Origin: an uncultured Collinsella sp.
GTDB taxonomy: Bacteria > Actinomycetota > Coriobacteriia > Coriobacteriales > Coriobacteriaceae
Assembly (NCBI GenBank): GCA_959020035.1
Contig: CAUEQX010000031.1
Coordinates: forward strand, 1 to 15,149
Reading direction: 5' to 3'
DNA length: 15,149 nucleotides
The translations under genes and the position numbers were made by a program. The notes beneath the pieces were generated by a model. It made no database searches and was not told the origin of the DNA. It worked only from the letters and a program-made list of their open reading frames with translations. The number at the start of each line of letters is the position of its first letter. Position 1 is the stretch's first letter. Shown here in pieces: positions 6,360 to 12,574 of the stretch.

Positions 6360-8030
6360 ATGCCTGGTGTTACCCCTGCAGAAGTTCTGTCCAACTTTGG
6401 CATTACGCTGGTCGAAGACCCCGCCGAGAATCAGCCCCGTCTGCTGGTTGACCTGCCGGCAGCCGAGCTTGTCGAGCATGCCATCCGCCGCAACGAAGGC
6501 CGCATGGCCTCCAACGGCGCACTCGTGATCGAGACGGGGGAGCGTACCGGACGTTCGCCCAACGACCGCTTTATCGTTGACACGCCCGATGTTCACGACA
6601 AGAATGCCTGGGGCGCCGTCAACCGACCGCTTTCGATCGAGAGCTACGAGACCGTCAAGGCCGGTATCGTCGACTATCTCAACGAGCGCGATGTGTTCGT
6701 CACCCGCGGCATGGCTGGCGCCGACCGCAACCACACGCGTCGCCTGCTCGTCGCCTGCGAGCGTGCCAGCCAGGCGCTCTTCATTAAGCAAATGCTCGTC
6801 CGTCCGCTCGCTCGCGAAATTGCGCGCACCGGTGAGCCGGACTTCTGCGTCCTTGCCGCACCCGGTTATCAGTGCGACCCCGCCATCAAGGGCCTCAATT
6901 CCAGCGCCGCCGTGGTCATCAACTTCCAGGAGCGCGTGATTCTGGTCGCGGGCACCGGCTACTCCGGCGAGATCAAAAAGTCCATCTTCAGCGTCATGAA
7001 TTACCTGCTACCCGTCGAGGACGATGTACTGCCCATGCATTGCTCGGCCAGCATGGATCCCGTCACGCACGAGACGGCCGTGTTCTTTGGCCTTTCGGGC
7101 ACGGGCAAGACCACGCTTTCGGCCAACCCCACGCGTCTGCTGATCGGCGACGACGAGCACGGCTGGTCCGACATGGGCATCTTTAACGTCGAGGGCGGCT
7201 GCTACGCCAAGTGCGAGGGCCTGGACGCGTTCCACGAGCCCGAGATCTTCAACGCCGTTCGCTTTGGAGCCATCTGCGAAAACGTGGTGCTCGATGAGAA
7301 CCGCAAGCCCAACTATGATGACGTCTCGATCACGCACAATACACGCGTGGCCTACCCCGTCGAGCATATCCCCAACGCGTGGACCAAGGGCATGGGCACC
7401 ACCCCGAGCGTCGTGCTGTTTTTGACCTGCGATGCCTTTGGCGTGCTGCCGCCTATCTCGCGCCTGACGGCCGATGCCGCCATGTATCACTTTGTGACGG
7501 GCTTCACCGCCAAGATCCCCGGCACCGAGGTCGGCGTCACTGAGCCCACTCCCACGTTCTCCTCGCTGTTTGGCGAGCCGTTTATGCCGCTCGACCCCAT
7601 GGTCTATGCCAAGATGCTCGGCGAGCGCATCGCCGACGGCCGCACGCGCGTCTACCTGGTCAACACCGGATGGATCGGTGGCGGCTACGGCGTGGGCCAT
7701 CGCATCGAGCTTGCCTACACGCGCGCCCTGGTCGCGCGCGCCCTCGATGGCACCATCGAGGAGAGCGAGTTCGTGCATGACGACATCTTTAATGTCGACA
7801 TTCCCACGACGTGCCACGGCGTGCCCGACGGCATCCTGGTGCCGCGCCAGTACTGGCAGAGCACCGCGCGCTACGACGAGGCAGCGCACAACCTGGCGGT
7901 TATGTTCGAGGAGAACTTCGAAAAGAAGTATTCGCACCTGCCCGAGTCCGTCAAGGCCGCCGGTCCGCACGCCCAGGTGCCCGCTGAGGCCCGTCATCGC
8001 GGCCGCGGCTTGCTGGGACTCCGCCACTAG
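6360..8030 (+). CDS. pckA: Phosphoenolpyruvate carboxykinase (ATP)
   Basis: A cytosolic enzyme that interconverts oxaloacetate plus ATP with phosphoenolpyruvate, ADP and CO2. It serves gluconeogenesis, or CO2 fixation toward succinate in fermenting bacteria. Signature elements are ERTGRSPNDRF (61-71, substrate Arg), TGYSGEIKKS (199-208), the kinase-1a P-loop GLSGTGKTTLS (244-254) and the metal-binding stretch LIGDDEHGW (261-269). These place it in the ATP-dependent, not the GTP-dependent, family. At 556 residues it is slightly longer than the usual 525-540. An unusually strong AAAGGAGG (6348-6355) precedes ATG by four bases, suggesting high expression. It lies downstream of the lactate permease, and lactate-derived pyruvate feeds the same metabolic node. 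A terminator hairpin begins about 20 bases after the stop. The possible operator at 6271-6284 may give catabolite control. Confidence 0.97.
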   Translation: MPGVTPAEVLSNFGITLVEDPAENQPRLLVDLPAAELVEHAIRRNEGRMASNGALVIETGERTGRSPNDRFIVDTPDVHDKNAWGAVNRPLSIESYETVKAGIVDYLNERDVFVTRGMAGADRNHTRRLLVACERASQALFIKQMLVRPLAREIARTGEPDFCVLAAPGYQCDPAIKGLNSSAAVVINFQERVILVAGTGYSGEIKKSIFSVMNYLLPVEDDVLPMHCSASMDPVTHETAVFFGLSGTGKTTLSANPTRLLIGDDEHGWSDMGIFNVEGGCYAKCEGLDAFHEPEIFNAVRFGAICENVVLDENRKPNYDDVSITHNTRVAYPVEHIPNAWTKGMGTTPSVVLFLTCDAFGVLPPISRLTADAAMYHFVTGFTAKIPGTEVGVTEPTPTFSSLFGEPFMPLDPMVYAKMLGERIADGRTRVYLVNTGWIGGGYGVGHRIELAYTRALVARALDGTIEESEFVHDDIFNVDIPTTCHGVPDGILVPRQYWQSTARYDEAAHNLAVMFEENFEKKYSHLPESVKAAGPHAQVPAEARHRGRGLLGLRH

Positions 8031-8049
8031 CTTCGCCGTGAGTCCATAT

Positions 8050-8086
8050 CCACCACAAAGGGGACAGGCACCTTTGTGGTGGTTTT
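8050..8086 (+). terminator. Intrinsic terminator of pckA (CCACCACAAAGG hairpin, copy 1)
   Basis: A perfect 12-bp stem, CCACCACAAAGG (8050-8061) with CCTTTGTGGTGG (8071-8082), has loop GGACAGGCA and is followed by TTTT. It is the first of four near-identical hairpins in the window. Confidence 0.88.
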
Positions 8087-8113
8087 GCTCGCGTGGATGA
8101 CTCGGGTTACAAT
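8085..8113 (+). promoter_or_regulatory. Promoter for the B3/B4-domain gene
   Basis: TTGCTC (8085-8090) and TACAAT (8108-8113) are separated by exactly 17 bases. The -35 begins in the T-run of the pckA terminator, so the old transcript ends where the new one begins. Transcription would start near 8120, leaving a leader of about 135 bases before ATG 8255. Confidence 0.55.
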
Positions 8114-8155
8114 ACGCCTGACATATCGTCCCCTTCTCCGGATGGGGACAGCGTA

Positions 8156-8217
8156 AGCGCTCTTGTGGCGGCACCGTAGGACTTTGAAGGTGGCCGTTGT
8201 AAGGGCGCTTTTTGTTT
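8156..8217 (+). terminator. Terminator hairpin inside the leader of the B3/B4 gene (attenuator candidate)
   Basis: AGCGCTCTT (8156-8164) pairs with AAGGGCGCT (8201-8209) with one wobble. Inside it, CGGCACC (8169-8175) pairs with GGTGGCCG (8189-8196) with one bulge. TTTTTGTTT follows. The promoter at 8085-8113 would therefore make an RNA of about 100 bases ending before the gene. Upstream, GTCCCC (8128-8133) pairs with GGGGAC (8144-8149). AGCG (8150-8153) can instead pair with CGCT (8158-8161), which competes for the 5' base of the terminator stem. This is the layout of an attenuator or riboswitch, but I do not recognise a known class; it could also be the end of a separate small RNA. Confidence 0.55.
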
Positions 8218-8254
8218 AGGCGCTCGCGTGGGGCGAATCGTGAAGGGAGCACGT

Positions 8255-8974
8255 ATGAAGGGCTTTATTGCCGAGGATTCATTCTGGGAGCTGTTTCCGC
8301 AGGCAGCGGTCGGCGTTGTGGTCGTGGAGGGCATGAAGCCCGCGGCTCAGATTCCTCAAGAGGACGTGGACGCGATTGCGGCGCTGCTCGATCGCGCCAA
8401 CATCGATGCGGAACGCCACCTGACAAGCGATACCATCAGCGAGAATGCGCCGGTTAAGGCTTGGCGTGACGCGTACCGGCTGTTCAAGACCAAGAAGGGC
8501 GTGCGTTGCTCAGTTGAGAACCTGCTCAAGCGCGTGCTCAAAGGCAAGCCGGTCGGCCACATCACGCCGGCGGTGGACATCTATAACACGGTGTCGCTGT
8601 CCTGCGCGCTGCCCGTTGGCGGCGAGGACCTACATGCGATTGAGGGAGATCTTCGCTTGAAGGTGACCGACGGTGGCGATGCGTTCTTGCCACTTGGCGA
8701 GGAAGCGGATGACCCGACGCTGCCCGGCGAGCTCGCCTACATTGACGATGCGGGCGCCGTGTGCCGTTGCTGGAACTGGCGCGATGGCGTTCGCACGGCG
8801 CTGTCCGACGATTCGGCCGACGCGTTCCTGGCGATTGAGTGCGTAGAGCCCGAGCGCATGGGGGACTGCCAAGCCGCCATCGACCGTCTTGCCGATCTGC
8901 TCGAGCGGTATTTGGGTGCCACCGTTCTGGTTAAGACGCTTGTGACTCGCGATAACCCACGTGTGGAACTGTAA
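8255..8974 (+). CDS. B3/B4 tRNA-binding domain protein (stand-alone PheRS-beta editing-like domain)
   Basis: A 239-residue cytosolic protein matching the B3/4 domain, which edits mischarged tyrosine in the beta subunit of phenylalanyl-tRNA synthetase but is also found alone. Family-like stretches are AWRDAYRLF (69-77), CSVENLLKRVLKG (85-97), AVDIYNTVSLSCALPVGGED (106-125), GELAYID (158-164) and CRCWNWRDGVRTALSDD (170-186). The likely role of such proteins is hydrolysing or sensing misacylated tRNA or amino acids, but the physiological substrate is unknown. I chose ATG 8255 because AAGGGAG (8243-8249) is correctly spaced. An upstream in-frame GTG at 8228 adds nine residues and has no such site. 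It is apparently a single gene, with its own promoter, an attenuator-like leader and a terminator after the stop. Phenylalanyl-tRNA synthetase genes are not adjacent. Confidence 0.88.
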   Translation: MKGFIAEDSFWELFPQAAVGVVVVEGMKPAAQIPQEDVDAIAALLDRANIDAERHLTSDTISENAPVKAWRDAYRLFKTKKGVRCSVENLLKRVLKGKPVGHITPAVDIYNTVSLSCALPVGGEDLHAIEGDLRLKVTDGGDAFLPLGEEADDPTLPGELAYIDDAGAVCRCWNWRDGVRTALSDDSADAFLAIECVEPERMGDCQAAIDRLADLLERYLGATVLVKTLVTRDNPRVEL

Positions 8975-8996
8975 CTTGGCCCAAACCACCACACAT

Positions 8997-9033
8997 ACCA
9001 CCACAAAGGTACCTGTCCTTTGTGGTGGTTTTT
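8997..9033 (+). terminator. Intrinsic terminator after the B3/B4 gene (hairpin copy 2, loop inverted)
   Basis: ACCACCACAAAGG (8997-9009) pairs perfectly with CCTTTGTGGTGGT (9017-9029) and a T-run follows. The 7-base loop TACCTGT is the reverse complement of the loop type in copies 1 and 3. A degenerate half copy of the arm (8984-8996) lies immediately upstream. Confidence 0.88.
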
Positions 9034-9136
9034 ATGTTGATGGGTTAACAAATGAGGCACGCAGGGCTGGCGGCCGCTGGGTACGGTTAAGATGTTTACC
9101 CGTTAGCATTATGCAAGCGAAAGGCGGTCGTCTCCC

Positions 9137-9586
9137 ATGCAGCAGAGCGACGAGACACGTTTCGAGGATTTTGTCGGACTGATCAGCGGACTCTACAAAG
9201 AGATCCAGCGTATTAAGACATCTGAGGGCGCAAGGCTGGGCCTTAAGGGCTCCGATATCATGTGCCTGTACTATCTTGAGCGCAGCAAGGACGGCCTGAC
9301 TGGCGCCGATCTCGCCCGCATGGCTGGCGTGACCCGCGCTGCCGTCTCGCGCACGCTGGCGCATCTGGAGGAGGGCGGCTACGTCGAGGTCGACGATTCG
9401 GGCGATGCCGCCGTTAAGTATCGCGCCCCGGTGCGCCTGACCACGTTGGGCGGCGAGAGCATGAACGAGGCCGATCGCATTATTCGCGAAGTGCTCGACA
9501 CCACCGGCAAGACCATGGGTGTGGAGCAGCGTGAGCAAATGTATGCGTCGCTGCGTACGATTCTCGACACCTTGCGCGAGCTGTAG
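9137..9586 (+). CDS. MarR-family winged-helix transcriptional regulator
   Basis: A 149-residue DNA-binding protein that probably acts as a dimeric repressor. An N-terminal helix (about 8-28) would form part of the dimer interface. The helix-turn-helix spans about 54-78, LTGADLARMAGVTRAAVSRT followed by LAHLEEGGYV. The wing covers about 83-103, with YRAPVRLTTLG leading into it, and C-terminal helices (108-149) complete the dimer interface. Length and order are normal for MarR. The Shine-Dalgarno site is weak: AAAGG near 9120-9124 is about 12 bases from ATG. No good promoter or palindromic operator was found in the gap before it. MarR regulators often control neighbouring genes, so the degV gene 119 bases downstream on the same strand is a possible partner or target. 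The ligand is unknown. Confidence 0.88.
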   Translation: MQQSDETRFEDFVGLISGLYKEIQRIKTSEGARLGLKGSDIMCLYYLERSKDGLTGADLARMAGVTRAAVSRTLAHLEEGGYVEVDDSGDAAVKYRAPVRLTTLGGESMNEADRIIREVLDTTGKTMGVEQREQMYASLRTILDTLREL

Positions 9587-9705
9587 GGCCGCCTAGACAT
9601 TTGCTTCCCATTAACAACTGCATCGTCCCGTTTGAGCGCGTATACCGTGCCGGGGCCTTGCTGTCAAAATTCCCTGCGCGGGACCTGCGCAAGAAAGGAT
9701 TTGTT

Positions 9706-10560
9706 ATGTCCATTCGTATTATTACCGATTCCGCAAGCGATATGTCGCCGGCGGAGCACCCCGCTCTGCGTGTTTTGCCGCTGTCCGTCACCTTTGGCAC
9801 CGATGTGTATATGGATGGCGTCGACATCGATCATCAACGCTTTTACGAGATGCTCGTGGAGCGCGATGAGCTGCCCAAGACCGGCCAGGTCAACCCGTAC
9901 GCGTTTTCGCAGGCGATTGCCGAGGCACGTGAGGCCGGCGACGAGGCAGTGATTATTACCGTGGGCGCCAAGCTTTCGGGCACCAATCAGAGTGCCCGTA
10001 CCGCACTTGCCGAGGCGCCGGGCGGCGACGTGTTCGTGGTGGACAGCAATAACGTCACCCTGGGCGAGCGTGTCCTGGTCGAGTATGCGTTGCGCTTGGT
10101 GGACGAGGGCCGTAGTGCGGCCCAGATCGCGGCGGCCGTCGAGGCAGTCCGTGACCGCGTGGTGGTTATCGGTCTGCTCGAGACGCTGGAGTACTTGGTG
10201 CGCGGCGGTCGCCTGTCTGCTGCGGCCGGCGCTGTGGGCACGTTGCTCAACGTAAAGCCCGTTGTGGCCGCCGAGGACGGCCTGATCGTGCAGCTGGGCA
10301 AGGCGCGCGGTTCCAAGAACGGTCGTAACCTGCTCAACCAGAAGGTAGAAAAGGCGGGCGGCGTCGACTTTTCCATGCCGCTGGCGCTGGGCTATACAGG
10401 CCTTTCGGACGCCGTGCTCAAGAAATATATCGAGGACAGCGCGGCACTGTGGGCCGGTCACACCGAGGGCGAGCTGTCCATCCACACCATTGGCGCCACC
10501 ATTGGCACCCACGTGGGCCCCGGCGCCGTAGCCGTAGCCTTCTTCCGCCCCGCCAACTAG
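9706..10560 (+). CDS. DegV family fatty-acid-binding protein
   Basis: A 284-residue cytosolic protein of the DegV family. Firmicute members (FakB) bind a fatty acid and present it to the FakA kinase for phosphorylation and entry into phospholipid synthesis. Typical stretches are IITDSASDM (5-13), LPKTGQVNPYAF (56-67), LSGTNQSA (90-97), ETLEYLVRGGRLS (159-171), LLNVKPVV (180-187) and IGTHVGPGAVAVAF (266-279). In many relatives the second motif reads KTSQP rather than KTGQV, a small deviation near the lipid head-group site. ATG 9706 is preceded by AGAAAGGA (9692-9699). An upstream in-frame TTG at 9601 would add 35 poorly conserved-looking residues and has no site, so it was rejected. No fakA homologue is visible nearby. 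A terminator hairpin begins 12 bases after the stop. Confidence 0.92.
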   Translation: MSIRIITDSASDMSPAEHPALRVLPLSVTFGTDVYMDGVDIDHQRFYEMLVERDELPKTGQVNPYAFSQAIAEAREAGDEAVIITVGAKLSGTNQSARTALAEAPGGDVFVVDSNNVTLGERVLVEYALRLVDEGRSAAQIAAAVEAVRDRVVVIGLLETLEYLVRGGRLSAAAGAVGTLLNVKPVVAAEDGLIVQLGKARGSKNGRNLLNQKVEKAGGVDFSMPLALGYTGLSDAVLKKYIEDSAALWAGHTEGELSIHTIGATIGTHVGPGAVAVAFFRPAN

Positions 10561-10571
10561 CTTTCCGGTCA

Positions 10572-10610
10572 AAACCACCACAAAGGGGACAGGCACCTTT
10601 GTGGTGGTTT
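10572..10610 (+). terminator. Terminator after degV (hairpin copy 3)
   Basis: AAACCACCACAAAGG (10572-10586) pairs perfectly with 10596-10610 and the loop is GGACAGGCA, as in copy 1. With an A-run on the left and T-run on the right it could work in either direction. Confidence 0.85.
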
Positions 10611-10639
10611 ATGCTTTTCCGGGTGGAAGGGAGCGAGCA

Positions 10640-10960
10640 ATGGCGTCTGAGGGCTTTTTTGAACGGGTGTACGAGGTGGTCGAGCAGATCCCCGAGGGGA
10701 TGGTCGCCACGTATGGCCAGGTGGCGCTGCTTGCCGGTCGTCCACGAAGTGCGCGGTACGTGGGGTATGCCCTGCATAGTAATCCGCGCCCCGGCGAGAT
10801 TCCCTGTCACCGCGTGGTGTTTGCCGACGGGCACATATGCGAGGGCTTCGCTTTTGGCGGTCCCGATGCTCAACGTGAGCTTTTGCTAGGGGAAGGTGTG
10901 GCGTTTAAGGACGACATGCACGTCGACTTGGCCGCCTGTCGCTGGCCTGCCGGGCTCTAG
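10640..10960 (+). CDS. MGMT-family protein (DNA-binding/alkyltransferase domain only)
   Basis: A 106-residue protein consisting only of the C-terminal, DNA-binding domain of O6-methylguanine-DNA methyltransferases. It shows VATYGQVALLAG (22-33, with the base-flipping Tyr25), RSARYVGYALHSNP (36-49, containing the arginine-finger region) and IPCHRVV (54-60). The Cys56 acceptor is present, whereas the alkyltransferase-like (ATL) proteins of the same size usually have Trp there. It may therefore be an active small transferase or a damage-recognition protein; a full-length Ogt is about 160-180 residues. The start is ATG 10640, with GGAAGGGAG at 10625-10633. An in-frame GTG at 10601 lies inside the preceding terminator stem and was rejected. 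It could be read from a weak promoter in the 79-base gap or by read-through from degV. A terminator follows within 17 bases of the stop. Confidence 0.88.
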   Translation: MASEGFFERVYEVVEQIPEGMVATYGQVALLAGRPRSARYVGYALHSNPRPGEIPCHRVVFADGHICEGFAFGGPDAQRELLLGEGVAFKDDMHVDLAACRWPAGL

Positions 10961-10976
10961 CGGTTCTGCCGTGGCG

Positions 10977-11017
10977 AAAACCACCACAAAGGCGCCTGTC
11001 CCCTTTGTGGTGGTTTT
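10977..11017 (+). terminator. Terminator after the MGMT-like gene (hairpin copy 4, loop inverted)
   Basis: AAAACCACCACAAAGG (10977-10992) pairs perfectly with 11002-11017 (16 bp). The loop CGCCTGTCC is the reverse complement of the copy 1/3 type with one change. The A-run and T-run make it symmetrical and potentially bidirectional. Confidence 0.88.
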
Positions 11018-11103
11018 ACACTGTAGGTTTACCAGAGCTAACTTATGGAGAAGGTGTGGCGGCGTACTTTGCCGTCAGAAAGTAAACCACGGTGAACTAT
11101 ATT

Positions 11104-11250
11104 GGTTTCAGCAACGGAGCAGGCAATAGGCGATGAAAAAGCCTGCCCTGTTGAGTTTGATTCGCATTCCTCCCCTCTGTGCGATTCAACGGTGTACTTC
11201 GGGAACAGGCCCGCTGGCAACTAACTGCCGGCGGGCCTGTTCCTGTTTGT
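11104..11250 (+). ncRNA. Possible small RNA: three hairpins, one with a CCUCCCC loop
   Basis: This gap has no credible gene but three successive hairpins on the plus strand. First, CAACGGAGCAGGC (11112-11124) pairs with GCCTGCCCTGTTG (11141-11153) apart from one A-C mismatch and one wobble. Second, TTGATTCGCA (11157-11166) pairs with TGCGATTCAA (11180-11189) with one T-T mismatch, exposing the loop TTCCTCCCCTCTG. Third is an 18-bp terminator-like hairpin (11202-11243). The loop could pair with Shine-Dalgarno sequences of the GGGGAGG or GGAGG type, as seen in C-rich-loop small RNAs. A -10-like TATATT (11098-11103) precedes it, but no good -35 is seen. A further hairpin, TACTTT (11065-11070) with AAAGTA (11079-11084), lies upstream, so the RNA could start earlier. 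The gap 11018-11103 holds nothing else I can name. Confidence 0.35.
11202..11250 (+). terminator. 18-bp terminator-like hairpin on the plus strand
   Basis: GGAACAGGCCCGCTGGCA (11202-11219) pairs with 11226-11243 along its full length with one wobble. The loop is ACTAAC and TGTTTGT follows. The T-run is weak. No plus-strand gene ends nearby other than the MGMT-like gene, which already has a terminator, so this hairpin probably ends a separate RNA. Confidence 0.6.
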
Positions 11251-11290
11251 CGGGGGAGTGCGATGGGCGGAGCCGAAGCGGTCCGGCTCC

Positions 11291-11319
11291 AAAAAAAGGC
11301 GGACGCCGTAGCGCCCGCC
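11291..11319 (-). terminator. Intrinsic terminator of trpS
   Basis: Read on the minus strand, GGCGGGCGC pairs with GCGTCCGCC (one G-T wobble) around the stable loop TACG, and seven T follow. It lies 35 bases after the trpS stop. Confidence 0.92.
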
Positions 11320-11354
11320 CTATAGCAATCGAAAGCTCAAGCCAGCAGATCGGT

Positions 11355-12404
11355 CTAGTACACCATGCCCATGGCATCCTGAACCTCTGCCAGGGTCTGC
11401 TCGGCGATCTCGTTAGCACGACGGTTGCCCTCGTGTAGGACGTCCTTCACATAGTCCAGATCGTTCTCGTAGCGCTGGCGACGCTCGCGGATCGGTGCGA
11501 AGTACTCGTTGACGGCCTCGGTCACGTACTTCTTGAGCTGGCCGGAGCCGCCCATGCCGATCTCCTCGGCAATTTCGACCTCGGAGCGACCGGTGCAGAT
11601 GGCGGCCGTCGAAAGCAAACCGGACACGCCGGGGCGGTTCTCGGGATCGAACGTGATCATGCGCTCAGAGTCGGTCTGGCTCTTCTTGATGCGCTTAGCC
11701 GTCTCCTCAGCGGTCATCGAAATATTGATGGCGTTGCCGTAGCTCTTGCTCATCTTGCGACCGTCAAGGCCGGGCAGCAGCGGGGTCTCGGACAGCAGCG
11801 CGTCGACCTCGGGGAATACCTTGCCGTAGCGGTTGTTAAAGCGGCGTGCGATGGTGCGGGTGAGCTCGATGTGCGGCAGCTGGTCGCGACCGACGGGCAC
11901 CACATTGCCCTTGCAGAACAGGATGTCGCAGGCCTGGTGCACCGGGTAGGTGAGCAGAAGGCCGGTGAGCTCGTGGCCCGAGGCCTCCATCTCGGCCTTG
12001 ACCGTGGGGTTGCGCGCTAGCTCGGCCTCGGACACCAGCGACAGGAACGGCAGCATGAGCTGGTTTGCGGCGGGCACGGCGGAGTGCGCGTAGATCATGG
12101 TCTTGTCGGGGTCGATACCGCAGGCAAGGTAGTCCATGACCATGTTGTACACGTTGTCCTGGATATGCTCGGTGGTGTCGCGGTCGGTGATGACCTGGTA
12201 GTCGGCGATGAGCACGTTGGTCTTGGCGCCCATGTTCTGCAGTTCAACACGGCCCTTGAGGGTACCGAAGCAGTGGCCCAGGTGCAGACGGCCGGTGGGG
12301 CGATCACCGGTGAGCATGGTGAACTTCTCGGGCGTATTGGCCAGGCCCTCGCGAATGGCGTTGCTCTTTTGCAGCGCGACTTCGTAGCTGTTCTCGTTTG
12401 GCAT
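11355..12404 (-). CDS. trpS: Tryptophanyl-tRNA synthetase
   Basis: A 349-residue class I aminoacyl-tRNA synthetase that charges tRNA-Trp in the cytosol. MLTGDRPTGRLHLGHCFG (30-47) carries the HIGH-type motif as HLGH (41-44). DGRKMSKSYGN (214-224) carries the KMSKS loop at 217-221. GRDQLPHIELTR (172-183) is the tryptophan/adenylate site typical of TrpRS. Length is normal. ATG 12404 is preceded by AGGAG with a 5-base gap. The open frame extends 35 codons further upstream, but that part is proline-rich, lacks a site and was not used. It follows the sugar-phosphate transferase on the same strand after 170 bases, in which I see no clear promoter or terminator, so co-transcription is possible. No tryptophan-codon leader or T-box was found upstream. 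Confidence 0.97.
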   Translation of the reverse strand: MPNENSYEVALQKSNAIREGLANTPEKFTMLTGDRPTGRLHLGHCFGTLKGRVELQNMGAKTNVLIADYQVITDRDTTEHIQDNVYNMVMDYLACGIDPDKTMIYAHSAVPAANQLMLPFLSLVSEAELARNPTVKAEMEASGHELTGLLLTYPVHQACDILFCKGNVVPVGRDQLPHIELTRTIARRFNNRYGKVFPEVDALLSETPLLPGLDGRKMSKSYGNAINISMTAEETAKRIKKSQTDSERMITFDPENRPGVSGLLSTAAICTGRSEVEIAEEIGMGGSGQLKKYVTEAVNEYFAPIRERRQRYENDLDYVKDVLHEGNRRANEIAEQTLAEVQDAMGMVY

Positions 12405-12574
12405 GATTGCTCCTAACGTATGTTCATGGGTCAAGATGATAACGCGTTTATTAGAGGGGCGGTGCGTAAGTAGGCGAGGGGCGGGAGAGGGACGCGCGTG
12501 CTGCGGCATGTGCGATGGGTGCGGCGCGGCCGCGCTTGGCTAACGGTGCCTTGGCGCATCCTCGGCAGCTTGCC

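Noticed and set aside
8156..8217. T-box riboswitch in the B3/B4 leader
   Set aside because: GGCGGCACCGTAGG only loosely resembles the T-box signature, and the leader of about 100 bases is too short for a standard T-box.
7008..8252. Long open frame on the minus strand opposite pckA
   Set aside because: It is the antisense shadow of a high-GC gene. Its translation is low-complexity with no recognisable domain, while pckA carries every family motif.
9601..9705. TTG start giving a longer DegV protein
   Set aside because: ATG 9706 has a good AGAAAGGA site and begins exactly at the family's conserved N-terminus.
10601..10639. GTG start giving a longer MGMT-like protein
   Set aside because: It begins inside the stem of the degV terminator and has no ribosome binding site, whereas ATG 10640 does.
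11133..11438. 101-residue plus-strand frame in the gap before trpS
   Set aside because: It runs through two terminator hairpins and into the 3' end of trpS on the opposite strand, with no good ribosome binding site or recognisable sequence.
12405..12509. N-terminal extension of trpS
   Set aside because: The open frame continues upstream, but AGGAG is correctly placed only for ATG 12404 and the extra residues do not resemble TrpRS.
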